Under the pieces are notes generated by a model that did not search any database, was not told where the DNA came from, and saw only the letters and a list, made by a program, of their open reading frames with translations. From Pseudonocardia parietis (GTDB lineage: Bacteria; Actinomycetota; Actinomycetes; Mycobacteriales; Pseudonocardiaceae): a stretch of 64,000 nt of DNA. The DNA is taken from positions 1,178,001-1,242,000 of the forward strand of contig NZ_JAGINU010000001.1 of assembly GCF_017876315.1 (NCBI RefSeq), in the 5' to 3' direction. The position numbers and the translations under genes are program-made. Below are positions 16,380-24,496 of this stretch, piece by piece (within the stretch, counting starts at the first letter, position 1; each line of letters begins with the position of its first letter).

Positions 16380-18508
16380 ACCCGGCCACCCGCGCCGCCG
16401 TCGCCGGCGCCCGGCGCAGCCCGCGCCGGCTGCTGCTCACCGGACTCGCCGTGCTGGTGGCCACGGTGTTCGCCGCCGGCGCGGTGCTGCTGACCGCGAC
16501 CCTGCGCGAGGACCTCACCGACGGCGCGTCCTCGCTGCCCGACGGCGCGACGTTCGCCGTCGAGGCCGGCGGCAGCCACGGCGGCTCCACCGCCGCCGCT
16601 GCCGCCACCACCGCCGTCGTGGACCGGCTGGGCGCCGTGCCCGGGGTGAGTGCGGTGTCGGCGTCCCGCTCGGGGCCCGTGCCGGTCGTGGCGGGCGGTG
16701 CGAGCGGCAGCTGGATGCTGACCACCGACCCGATGACCGGACCGCTGCACGACCTGGCGCCGGTGACGGCGGGCAGTCTCCCGGCGGATCCGGGCGAGGC
16801 GCTGCTCGGGGCGGGCACCGCGGAGCGGACCGGACTCGGCCCCGGGGACACCGTCGGCATCGGCGATCGCACGCTGACCGTCGCCGGGGTGGTACCGGCC
16901 CGGTCCGAGTACGGCGACCTGCTGGTCGTGCCCGACGGTGACCCGGCCGCCGCCGGGTTGTACGGCACCCGGATCGCCGTCGCCGGCAGCCCGGATCCGG
17001 CCGCGCTCACGGCGACCCCGGGTGTCACGCAGGTCCGGACCGCCGACGAGCAGCGGGCCGCGGATCTCGCGTCGGCGTCGGCGTCGGCGAACGCGCTGCT
17101 GGCGGGCTTGTCGGTGTTCGTCGCGCTGGCCCTGGTCGCGGCCGCCGTGGTGGTCGCCTCGACGTTCCGGATCGTGCTGGCGCGCCGCGCCCGCGAGCTG
17201 GCGCTGCTGCGCTGCGTCGGCGCGAGCCGCGGGCAGGTGACGCGCTCGGTGCTCGCCGAGGCGGCGCTCACCGGTCTCGTCGCCGGCCTCGCCGGCGCCC
17301 TCGTCGCCGTCGCCGGCGGGTGGGCCGCGCTCGCTGCGGCGGGCGCCGCCGGTGCGGACGTCCCGGCACTCTCGGTGCCGTGGGGGCGGCTCGCGGGGTG
17401 CGTGCTGCTCGCCGTCGTCGTGACCGTGCTGGCCGCGCTCGCCCCGGCGCGCGCCGCCGGGCGGACCCCGCCGGTGGTGGCGCTGGGCGCCGCGGACGCG
17501 ACCGGCGCGCGTGCACCGCGGGCCTGGGTGCGGCTGCCGCTCGCGGGGGCCGCACTCGTCCTGGCCGTGGTCACCGCGGCGGCCGGGATCGACGCGGGCG
17601 AGCCGCTGCTGGGGACGGCGGCGGCCGCGCTGTCCGGGATGCTCGTGTTCGCCGCGCTCGTGGTCACCGGCCCGTTCGTGGTGTCCGGGGCCGCGGCGCT
17701 GGTCGCCCCGGCCGTCGCGCGCCGGGCGCCGGGACGGATCGCGGTGGCGAACGCGCGGCGGATGTCGCGGCGGACCGCGGCCATGACGACGGTGCTGTCG
17801 CTCGGGGTGGGGCTGACGGCGGCACTGCTGGTGGGCGTGGCCGGGGCATCGGCCGACGCCCGCGCGTCGATCGAGCGGAACTACCCCGCCGACATCGTGG
17901 TGTTCCCCGGCCCCGGCGAGCAGGACGTCCCGGCCCTGGCGGCCCGGCTCGACGCCGCCCCGGAGCTGACCGCGCGGGCGGAGCGCGGCACCGTGCTCGT
18001 CGATCCGGTCCCGGGCGCCGACCCGGTCGCGGTGCGTACCGTCGTGGTGCGCGAGGCGGGCGACGCGTCGGTCACGTTCACCGCGGAACTGCGGGAGCAG
18101 ACCGAGTCCGCGGTCGGCACCGTCCGGGGGATCGGCCTGGGGCTGGTCGGGGTGACCCTGTTCGTCGCCGTCGTGGGGGTCGGGGTGACGCTGGCGCTGT
18201 CGGTGAGCGAGCGCACCCGCGAGATCGCCCTGCTGCGCACGGTGGGGCTGTCCCGGGCCGGCGCGCGGCGTGCGGTGGCGGCCGAGGCGGCGCTGGCCGG
18301 TGCGGTCGCGGCCGTGCTCGGTGTGGTCCTGGGTGGGGTCTACGGCGTGCTCGCGCTGCAGGCGACCGGCATCGGGTCGGTGACCGGGCTGCCGGTGGGG
18401 CAGCTCGCGGGGGTCGCCGCGGGTGTCGTCGCCGTGGCGGTGGTCTCCTCGGTGGGACCGATGCGGCGGGCCGGGCGGATCGAGCTTGCGCACGGCGTCG
18501 TCGCCTGA
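16376..18508 (+). CDS. FtsX/MacB-type ABC permease
   Basis: 710 residues, two fused FtsX-like halves. One N-terminal membrane helix (about 18-40) and a large extracytoplasmic domain are followed by three helices (about 240-360). A second helix and extracellular domain follow, with three final helices (about 580-700). The repeated motif ALLRCVGASRGQVTRSVLAEAALTG / ALLRTVGLSRAGARRAVAAEAAL marks each half. It pairs with the upstream ATPase; likely substrates are antimicrobial peptides or lipids, but nothing in the sequence decides this. The GTG at 16376 overlaps the ATPase stop by four bases. Confidence 0.92.
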   Translation: MNPATRAAVAGARRSPRRLLLTGLAVLVATVFAAGAVLLTATLREDLTDGASSLPDGATFAVEAGGSHGGSTAAAAATTAVVDRLGAVPGVSAVSASRSGPVPVVAGGASGSWMLTTDPMTGPLHDLAPVTAGSLPADPGEALLGAGTAERTGLGPGDTVGIGDRTLTVAGVVPARSEYGDLLVVPDGDPAAAGLYGTRIAVAGSPDPAALTATPGVTQVRTADEQRAADLASASASANALLAGLSVFVALALVAAAVVVASTFRIVLARRARELALLRCVGASRGQVTRSVLAEAALTGLVAGLAGALVAVAGGWAALAAAGAAGADVPALSVPWGRLAGCVLLAVVVTVLAALAPARAAGRTPPVVALGAADATGARAPRAWVRLPLAGAALVLAVVTAAAGIDAGEPLLGTAAAALSGMLVFAALVVTGPFVVSGAAALVAPAVARRAPGRIAVANARRMSRRTAAMTTVLSLGVGLTAALLVGVAGASADARASIERNYPADIVVFPGPGEQDVPALAARLDAAPELTARAERGTVLVDPVPGADPVAVRTVVVREAGDASVTFTAELREQTESAVGTVRGIGLGLVGVTLFVAVVGVGVTLALSVSERTREIALLRTVGLSRAGARRAVAAEAALAGAVAAVLGVVLGGVYGVLALQATGIGSVTGLPVGQLAGVAAGVVAVAVVSSVGPMRRAGRIELAHGVVA

Positions 18509-18512
18509 GCCG

Positions 18513-18554
18513 CCTCCTCGCGCGCCCGCACGAGGGGTCGGGCGCGCGAGGAGG
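18513..18554. terminator. Bidirectional hairpin terminator
   Basis: CCTCCTCGCGCGCCCG and CGGGCGCGCGAGGAGG form a perfect 16-bp stem with a 10-base loop. It lies between the convergent ends of the ABC permease and nitroreductase genes. Confidence 0.75.
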
Positions 18555-18561
18555 GAACAGG

Positions 18562-19026
18562 TCAGTCCTTCGGCTCCAGGAGGAAGACCGGGATGAGCCG
18601 GGAGGTCTTCTCCTGGTAGTCGGCGTAGGGCGGGAAGGCGGCGACCGAGCGCTCCCACCACTCCCGACGCTCGTCGCCGGCGATCTCGCGCGCGACGTAG
18701 GTCCCGGTCCGCGTGCCGTCCTGCACGGTGACCTCGGGATTCGCCTTGACGTTGTGGTACCAGGCCGGGTGGTCCGGGGTGCCGCCCTTGGAGGCGATCA
18801 TCGCGTAGGAGCCGTCGTGCTCGACCCGCATCACCGGCACGTAGCGCTGCTTGCCGGACTTCGCGCCGGTCGTGGTGACCAGGACGATCGGGCGATCCAG
18901 CACCGTCACGCCCTCGGTCGTCCCGGCCTCGAGGATCTTCTCGGTCTGCTCGCGTACCCAGTCGGTCGGGCTCAGCTCGGCGTTCGTCGTCATGTCGGTG
19001 CTCAACTCCAGATCTCCGGTGGTCAT
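18562..19026 (-). CDS. F420/deazaflavin-dependent nitroreductase family protein
   Basis: 154 residues of the Ddn-type (DUF385) split-barrel family. Members use deazaflavin F420 or flavin to reduce quinones and nitro compounds. Family marks include VLVTTTGAKSGKQRYVPVMRVEHDGSYAMIASKGG, PAWYHNVKANPEVTVQDG and a C-terminal RLIPVFLLEP. The ATG at 19026 is used; an internal ATG at 18993 would give a shorter 143-residue form. Divergent from the thiD riboswitch. The true electron acceptor is not predictable. Confidence 0.85.
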   Translation of the reverse strand: MTTGDLELSTDMTTNAELSPTDWVREQTEKILEAGTTEGVTVLDRPIVLVTTTGAKSGKQRYVPVMRVEHDGSYAMIASKGGTPDHPAWYHNVKANPEVTVQDGTRTGTYVAREIAGDERREWWERSVAAFPPYADYQEKTSRLIPVFLLEPKD

Positions 19027-19067
19027 TCCGCTCGAGTATCCGGTTCGGGTTACGGTCGGCGGACACG

Positions 19068-19183
19068 CAGGACGCGGGAGCTCGCGGGGCGAGCGGGCTG
19101 AGAGGGCGGCTGGGACCTCCCGGGACATCCGGGGGCCGGCGCCGCCGACCGCGGAACCGGCCGGGTAATGCCGGCCAGGGAGG
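19068..19183 (+). ncRNA. TPP (thiamine pyrophosphate) riboswitch
   Basis: Conserved THI-element parts are seen in order: GGGCTGAGAGGG (CUGAGA at 19098-19103), an ACCTCCCGGG variable arm, then GACCGCGGAACCGG, GGGTAATGCC (19163-19172) and CCAGGGAGG at the 3' end. The terminal GGGAGG (19178-19183) is also the Shine-Dalgarno of thiD, 10 bases before its ATG. Ligand binding would therefore hide the ribosome site, giving translational repression. Confidence 0.9.
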
Positions 19184-19193
19184 ACACGCCCCC

Positions 19194-20054
19194 ATGCCCG
19201 AACCCACCGTCGGCACCACTCCGCCGCGGGTCATGACCATTGCCGGAACCGACTCGGGCGGCGGTGCCGGGATCGCCGCCGACCTGCGTACCTTCGCCGC
19301 CTGCGGGGTGCACGGGTGCCTCGCCGTCTGTGCGGTGACCGTGCAGAACTCGGTCGGTGTCACCGGCGTCCACACGATCCCGGTCGACACGATCGCCGGC
19401 CAGATCGGGACCGTCGCGTCCGACATCGGACTGCAGGCCGCGAAGACGGGGATGCTCGCGAACGCCGGGATCATCGAGGCGGTCGCGGCGGCGTTCGACG
19501 CGCACGGCATCGGTGCGGACCACGCGACGCCGCTCGTCGTCGACCCGGTCGCGGCGTCCATGCACGGCGACCCGCTGCTCGCGGCCGAGGCCCTCGACGC
19601 CTACCGGCACACCCTGTTCCCCCGGGCGACCGTCGCCACCCCGAACCTGGACGAGATCCGGCTGCTGGTCGAGCACGACGTCCACGACCGGGAGGGTCAG
19701 TACGCGGCGGCGAAGGCGCTGCACGCGCTGGGGCCGCGCGCCGTGCTGGTCAAGGGCGGGCACCTCGCCGAGGACTCCGACGGCTGCCTGGACCTGCTCT
19801 ACGACGGCGAGACCTTCGTCGAGCTGCCCGGACCGCGCTTCGACACCGGCCACACCCACGGCGGCGGGGACTCGCTCGCCGCGGCGATCGCGTCCGGCCT
19901 GGCCCGCGGGATGCCGGTGGAGGAGGCCGTCCGGTTCGGCAAACGCTACATCGTCGAGGCGGTCCGGCACTCCTACCCGCTGGGTGCCGGGCACGGCCCG
20001 GTCTCACCCCTCTGGGCGCTCCGGGCGTGGTGGGACGAGCCGGTATCCGAGTAA
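19194..20054 (+). CDS. thiD: Hydroxymethylpyrimidine/phosphomethylpyrimidine kinase
   Basis: Phosphorylates HMP and HMP-P in thiamine synthesis; cytosolic ribokinase fold. 286 residues. GTDSGGGAGIAADLRTF near the N-terminus binds the pyrimidine, with VVDPVAASM and VLVKGGH in the middle. Near residue 220 the anion-hole motif reads THGGGDSLAAAI, where E. coli ThiD has HGTGCTLSA, so the usual catalytic Cys is Asp, as in the wider ribokinase family. Controlled by the TPP riboswitch directly upstream. Monocistronic in appearance. Confidence 0.92.
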   Translation: MPEPTVGTTPPRVMTIAGTDSGGGAGIAADLRTFAACGVHGCLAVCAVTVQNSVGVTGVHTIPVDTIAGQIGTVASDIGLQAAKTGMLANAGIIEAVAAAFDAHGIGADHATPLVVDPVAASMHGDPLLAAEALDAYRHTLFPRATVATPNLDEIRLLVEHDVHDREGQYAAAKALHALGPRAVLVKGGHLAEDSDGCLDLLYDGETFVELPGPRFDTGHTHGGGDSLAAAIASGLARGMPVEEAVRFGKRYIVEAVRHSYPLGAGHGPVSPLWALRAWWDEPVSE

Positions 20055-20129
20055 GGGTCCCCTGACCTGCGGTTCGGTGCGGGTTGCGGGCCTCGCAGCT
20101 GTCGGGGCCCGCGTATACGCTCGCGCTCG

Positions 20130-22400
20130 ATGAGCATCTTGGGTACCCGCGTCGTCCGCACCGAGGATCCGGTCTTCCTCACGCGCGGCGCGACCTACAC
20201 CGACGACCTGACCGACGAGCGGCTGACCGGGGCGTTGCATCTGACGCTCGTCCGCTCTCCACTGGCCCACGCCGAGATCACCTCCGTCGACGCGTCGGCG
20301 GCACTGGAGTCGCCCGGCGTCGTCGCGGTGGTCACCGGTGCCGACCTCGACATCGCGCCGGCGCTGCTGTTCCCCGGCGCGAACAGGGCGATGACCCGCC
20401 GGTTCCTGGCCACCGACCGGGTCCGCTTCGTCGGCGAGCCGGTGGCCGCGGTCCTGACCGACGAGTTCTACCAGGGTGAGGACGCCGCCGAGCTGGTCGA
20501 CGTCGAGTACGAGCCGCTGCCCGTGGTGATCGACCCGCTGGTCGCCGCGCGCGACGAGACCCTGCTGTTCCCCGAGGCCGGCACCAACACCGCCGCCGTC
20601 TACGGGTACGAGGAGGAGCAGGACCCGGACTGGTTCGCCGGCTGCGAGGTCGTCGTCACCCAGGACCTGGTGAACCAGCGCCTCGCCGCGGCGCCGCTGG
20701 AGACCCGCGCCGCGAGCGCGTTCTGGGAGGGCGACCGGGTCACGATCTACCTGTCCAACCAGAACGCCCAGGGCGGCCGCGACGAGATCGCCGGCTGGCT
20801 GGGGATGGACAAGGAGAAGGTCCGGGTGATCCTGCCGGACGTCGGTGGCGGCTTCGGCGCCAAGATCGGCTCGGACCCGGAGTTCGCGCTGGTCGCCTGG
20901 CTGGCGCGGCAGCAGGGCCGTCCGGTCCGCTGGAACGAGTCCCGCTCGGAGAACATGACCGGGATGGTGCAGGGCCGGGCCCAGCGCCAGACCGTCACGA
21001 TCGGCGGCACCCGCGAGGGCCGGGTCACCCACTACCGGCTCGACGTCGTGCAGGATCTGGGCGCCTACCCGCGCCTGGGCACGTTCCTGCCGATGTTCAC
21101 CCGGATGATGGCGCCGGGCACCTACGACATCGAGAACGTCGAGTCCCGGGCGCGCACCGTCGTCACCAACACCACCTCGGTCGCCGCCTACCGCGGCGCA
21201 GGCCGCCCCGAGGCGACCGCCGCGATCGAGCGCGCGATGGACCTGTTCGCCGCCGAGATCGGGAAGGACCCGGCCGAGGTGCGCAAGCTCAACGTCGTCG
21301 CCCCGGAGAAGTTCCCGTTCCAGACCAAGGGCGGCGTCGAGTACGACTCCGGTGAGTTCGCCAAGGCGATCGACAAGGCACTGGCCGAGTCCGGCTACGA
21401 GGGCCTGCGCGCCGAGCAGAAGGCACGCCGCGAGCGCGGCGACGCCCGCCAGCTCGGCATCGGCGTCTCGTCCTACGTGGAGATCACCGGCGGCGGCGCG
21501 TACGCCGAGGACGCCTCGGTCGAGGTGCACGCCGACGGCTCGGTGACCGTGCTGACCGGTACCTCGCCGCACGGGCAGGGCCACGCCACGGCGTGGGCGA
21601 TGCTCGCCTCCGAGCAGCTCGGCGTGCCGATGGAGAAGATCACCGTCAAGCACGGCGACACCGATCTCGTGCCGCGCGGGGGCGGGACGATGGGTTCACG
21701 GAGCCTGCAGACCGGTGGTATCGCGGTGCACCAGGCCTCGGGCGAGCTGATCGACCTGGCCAAGCAGCGCGCCGCGGACCTGCTCGAGGCGTCGGTCGAC
21801 GACCTGGAGCTCGACCCGGCGAACGCCGCGATCACGGTCAAGGGCGTCCCCGGCGCGAAGTCGGTGACCCTCGCCGAGCTGGCCGCGACCGAGCAGCTCA
21901 AGGTCGACACCACCTGGGACGGCGAGAAGCCGACCTTCCCGTTCGGCTCGCACGTGTGCGTCGTCGAGGTCGACACCGAGTCCGGCAAGGTCACCGTCGA
22001 GCGGATCGTCGCGGTCGACGACGCGGGCCCGATCCTGAACCCGCTGCTCTGCGACGGGCAGCGGCACGGCGGCATCGCCCAGGGCATCGCGCAGGCGCTG
22101 CTGGAGGAGGTGCTGTACGACGAGGAGGGCCAGCCGCTCACCGGCACCTTCGCCGACTACGGCATCCCGTCGGCGGCCGAGCTCCCGAGCTTCGACCTGA
22201 TCGAGATGACCACCCCGTCCCCGGTGAACCCGATGGGCTACAAGGGCATCGGCGAGGCCGGGACGATCGGCTCCACCCCCGCCACCCAGAGCGCGGTCAT
22301 CGACGCCCTGTCCCACCTGGGTGTCAAGCACATCGACATGCCCCTGACCCCGCTGCGGGTCTGGGAGGCCATCCACTCCGCTTCGGAGGGAAGCAAGTGA
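20130..22400 (+). CDS. Form II CO dehydrogenase-like molybdenum hydroxylase, large subunit
   Basis: 756 residues; xanthine oxidase family large subunit binding molybdopterin cytosine dinucleotide. Visible features: RGATYTDDL (N-terminal domain), DVGGGFGAKIG (Mo-cofactor loop, about 245), AYRGAGRPEA (about 355) and the C-terminal GIGEAG with catalytic Glu (about 710). The active-site loop is AYRGAGR, not the AYxCSFR of true (form I) CO dehydrogenases, so the substrate is probably an aldehyde, purine or other heterocycle rather than CO. First gene of an L-S-M operon with 4-base overlaps. A possible -10 TATACG lies 11 bases before the ATG. Confidence 0.9.
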   Translation: MSILGTRVVRTEDPVFLTRGATYTDDLTDERLTGALHLTLVRSPLAHAEITSVDASAALESPGVVAVVTGADLDIAPALLFPGANRAMTRRFLATDRVRFVGEPVAAVLTDEFYQGEDAAELVDVEYEPLPVVIDPLVAARDETLLFPEAGTNTAAVYGYEEEQDPDWFAGCEVVVTQDLVNQRLAAAPLETRAASAFWEGDRVTIYLSNQNAQGGRDEIAGWLGMDKEKVRVILPDVGGGFGAKIGSDPEFALVAWLARQQGRPVRWNESRSENMTGMVQGRAQRQTVTIGGTREGRVTHYRLDVVQDLGAYPRLGTFLPMFTRMMAPGTYDIENVESRARTVVTNTTSVAAYRGAGRPEATAAIERAMDLFAAEIGKDPAEVRKLNVVAPEKFPFQTKGGVEYDSGEFAKAIDKALAESGYEGLRAEQKARRERGDARQLGIGVSSYVEITGGGAYAEDASVEVHADGSVTVLTGTSPHGQGHATAWAMLASEQLGVPMEKITVKHGDTDLVPRGGGTMGSRSLQTGGIAVHQASGELIDLAKQRAADLLEASVDDLELDPANAAITVKGVPGAKSVTLAELAATEQLKVDTTWDGEKPTFPFGSHVCVVEVDTESGKVTVERIVAVDDAGPILNPLLCDGQRHGGIAQGIAQALLEEVLYDEEGQPLTGTFADYGIPSAAELPSFDLIEMTTPSPVNPMGYKGIGEAGTIGSTPATQSAVIDALSHLGVKHIDMPLTPLRVWEAIHSASEGSK

Positions 22401-22945
22401 AGGTAGAGATCACCGTCAACGGCGAGGCGACCACCGCCGACGTCGAGCCCCGCCAGCTGCTCGCGCACTACGTGCGCGACACCGTGGGGCTGAAGGCCAC
22501 CAACATCGGCTGCGACACCACGTCCTGCGGCGCGTGCACCGTGCTGCTCGACGGCGAGGCCGTGAAGTCCTGCACCGTGCTGTCGGTGCAGGCCGACCAG
22601 CAGTCGGTCACCACGATGGAGGGCCTCGACGGGGCGGCCGACGGCCGCCCGGAGCACCCCGTCACCGCCGCGTTCCACGCCGAGCACGGCCTGCAGTGCG
22701 GGTTCTGCACCCCGGGCATGGTCATGTCGGCGGTGTCGCTGATCAGCCACGACGACGACCTGGACGAGCGGAAGGTCCGCGAGGGCCTGGAGGGCAACCT
22801 CTGCCGCTGCACCGGCTACCACAACATCGTGCGTGCGGTGCTCGTCGCGGCGGGCAAGGACCCGGACGCCGAGCAGAAGGCCGAGTCCGAGTCCGACGCG
22901 CTGCGCACCGCGCCCGCCTTCTCCCGTGGGGAGGCCGGAGCATGA
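22397..22945 (+). CDS. Molybdenum hydroxylase [2Fe-2S] small subunit
   Basis: 182 residues. N-terminal plant-ferredoxin [2Fe-2S] cluster with GCDTTSCGACTVLLDG and the distant Cys in VKSCTVLS; C-terminal helical cluster with QCGFCTPGMVMS and NLCRCTGYHNIV. Transfers electrons from the molybdenum site to FAD. The GTG at 22397 overlaps the large-subunit stop. The last 25 residues (PDAEQKAESESDALRTAP..) extend past the usual end of the family and are acidic and likely disordered. Confidence 0.93.
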   Translation: MKVEITVNGEATTADVEPRQLLAHYVRDTVGLKATNIGCDTTSCGACTVLLDGEAVKSCTVLSVQADQQSVTTMEGLDGAADGRPEHPVTAAFHAEHGLQCGFCTPGMVMSAVSLISHDDDLDERKVREGLEGNLCRCTGYHNIVRAVLVAAGKDPDAEQKAESESDALRTAPAFSRGEAGA

Positions 22946-23760
22946 TCCCCCTCGCGTTCGACTACGCCCGCCCGGACACCCTGGACGCAGCCATCGCGCT
23001 GCTCGCCGAGAAGGGCGAGGACGCCAGCGTCCTGGCCGGCGGGCACTCGCTGATCCCGGTCATGAAGGTCCGCCTCGGCGCGCCCGAGTTCGTGATCGAC
23101 ATCGGCCGGCTGCCGGAGCTGGACTACATCCGGATCGACGGCGACGAGGTCGCCATCGGCGCCGGCACCAAGCACCGCGATCTCGTGAGCTCCGACGTGC
23201 TCGCGGCCGAGGTCCCGCTGCTGCCCGCCGTCGCCCGCACGGTCGGCGACCCGCAGATCCGGGCCCGCGGCACGCTCGGTGGCACCCTCGCGCACGCCGA
23301 CCCGGCCGCGGACCTGCCCGCCGCGGTGCTCGCGCTGGACGGCACGATCGTCCTGCAGGGGCCGCGCGGTCGCCGGAACGTCCCGATCGGCGAGTTCTTC
23401 ACCGGGGTGTTCACCACCGTCCGGGAGCCGGACGAGCTGGTCGTCGAGATCCGCATCCCGCGCTGCGGCGACCAGGGCTGGGCCTACGAGAAGTTCACCC
23501 GGCGCTCCAACGACTGGGCGATCGTCGCGGTCGCGGTGTCCGGCGACCGGATCGGCCTGGTCAACATGGGGTCCACCTCGCTGCGGGCGAGCGCCACCGA
23601 GCAGGCGCTCAGGGACGGGCGCTCGATCGCCGAGGCGGCCGCCCTGGCCGCCGAGGGCACCGAGCCGCCGTCCGACTCGCAGGGCACCCCGGCCTACCGC
23701 ACCCACCTGGTGCAGGTCATCACCCGCCGCGCCCTCGAGACGGCCCGCGGCGACCGCTGA
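22942..23760 (+). CDS. Molybdenum hydroxylase FAD-binding medium subunit
   Basis: 272 residues, CoxM type. FAD pyrophosphate loops are seen at AGGHSLIPVMK (about residue 33) and TLGGTLAHADPAADLP (about 110), with the C-terminal CO_deh_flav_C domain from about 175. It overlaps the small-subunit gene by four bases, completing the three-subunit enzyme. No cofactor-insertion genes (CoxG, MobA-like, CoxD/E) are directly attached; MoxR/VWA genes occur 8-11 kb downstream. A 17-base repeat containing CGCTGACCC spans the stop. Confidence 0.93.
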   Translation: MIPLAFDYARPDTLDAAIALLAEKGEDASVLAGGHSLIPVMKVRLGAPEFVIDIGRLPELDYIRIDGDEVAIGAGTKHRDLVSSDVLAAEVPLLPAVARTVGDPQIRARGTLGGTLAHADPAADLPAAVLALDGTIVLQGPRGRRNVPIGEFFTGVFTTVREPDELVVEIRIPRCGDQGWAYEKFTRRSNDWAIVAVAVSGDRIGLVNMGSTSLRASATEQALRDGRSIAEAAALAAEGTEPPSDSQGTPAYRTHLVQVITRRALETARGDR

Positions 23761-23783
23761 CCCCGAGTGGCCGCTGACCCGGG

Positions 23784-23807
23784 GGCCGGGCTCACACGAG
23801 CCCGGCC
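23784..23807. terminator. Bidirectional hairpin
   Basis: GGCCGGGCTC-ACAC-GAGCCCGGCC, a perfect 10-bp stem between the convergent coxM-like gene and the response regulator gene. It overlaps the regulator stop codon. Confidence 0.65.
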
Positions 23808-24442
23808 TCCTGGGCGGCGATCGCGGCCTGGGTGCGTGAGCGCAGGCCGAGCTTCGCGAGTACCCGCGAGACGTGCGTCTTCGTCGTCGCCTCGGAGATC
23901 ACCAGCTCGCTCGACAGGTCCGCGTTGGACAGCCCGCGGCCCAGCCCGGCGAGCACGTCGCGCTCCCGCGCGGTGAGCTGGTCCAGCCCGGGCACCGACG
24001 ACGGCCGGGGCGCCCCGGCGTAGCGGGAGATCACCCGGCGGGTCACCTCGGGGGCGAGCACGCCCTCGCCCCGGGCGACCGCACGCACCCCGTCCTGCAG
24101 CCGCGTCGCGTCGACCGACTTCAGCAGGAACCCGCCGGCGCCCGCCGCGAGCGCACCGTCGACCAGCTCGTCCAGGTCGAACGTCGTCAGCACCAGGACC
24201 TGCGCCGATCCCTCGGCGAGGATCCGGCGGGTCGCCTCGATGCCGTCGATCCCGGGCATCCGGATGTCCATCAGCACGACGTCCGGGCGGTGCTCGGTGG
24301 CCGCACGCACGGCGGCGAGCCCGTCCCGGGCCTCGGCGACCACCTCGATGTCCGGAACCGAGCCGAGGATGAGCACCAGCCCGGTCCGTACCGCCTCCTG
24401 GTCGTCGGCGACCACCACCCGCACACGTTCCACACCGCACAT
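23792..24442 (-). CDS. NarL-family response regulator
   Basis: About 216 residues from the ATG at 24442. Receiver with VVVADDQ, phospho-acceptor in DVVLMDIRMPG, VLTTFD and LLKS; LuxR-type HTH LTARERDVLAGLGRGLSNADLS..ATTKTHVSRVL at the C-terminus. The start is uncertain: an upstream ATG at 24463 and internal GTGs exist. The likely partner kinase is at 25585-26826 on the same strand, but a siderophore-binding lipoprotein gene lies between them, an unusual arrangement. Confidence 0.9.
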   Translation of the reverse strand: MCGVERVRVVVADDQEAVRTGLVLILGSVPDIEVVAEARDGLAAVRAATEHRPDVVLMDIRMPGIDGIEATRRILAEGSAQVLVLTTFDLDELVDGALAAGAGGFLLKSVDATRLQDGVRAVARGEGVLAPEVTRRVISRYAGAPRPSSVPGLDQLTARERDVLAGLGRGLSNADLSSELVISEATTKTHVSRVLAKLGLRSRTQAAIAAQEAGLV

Positions 24443-24496
24443 CCCAGCACGTGGCCACGGCACCCGCGTCCCTCGAAGGATGCAGGCGCCGCGGGG

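Noticed and set aside
20130..23760. Annotation as a true CO dehydrogenase (coxLSM)
   Set aside because: The active-site loop is AYRGAGR (form II), not the AYxCSFR of CO-oxidising form I enzymes.
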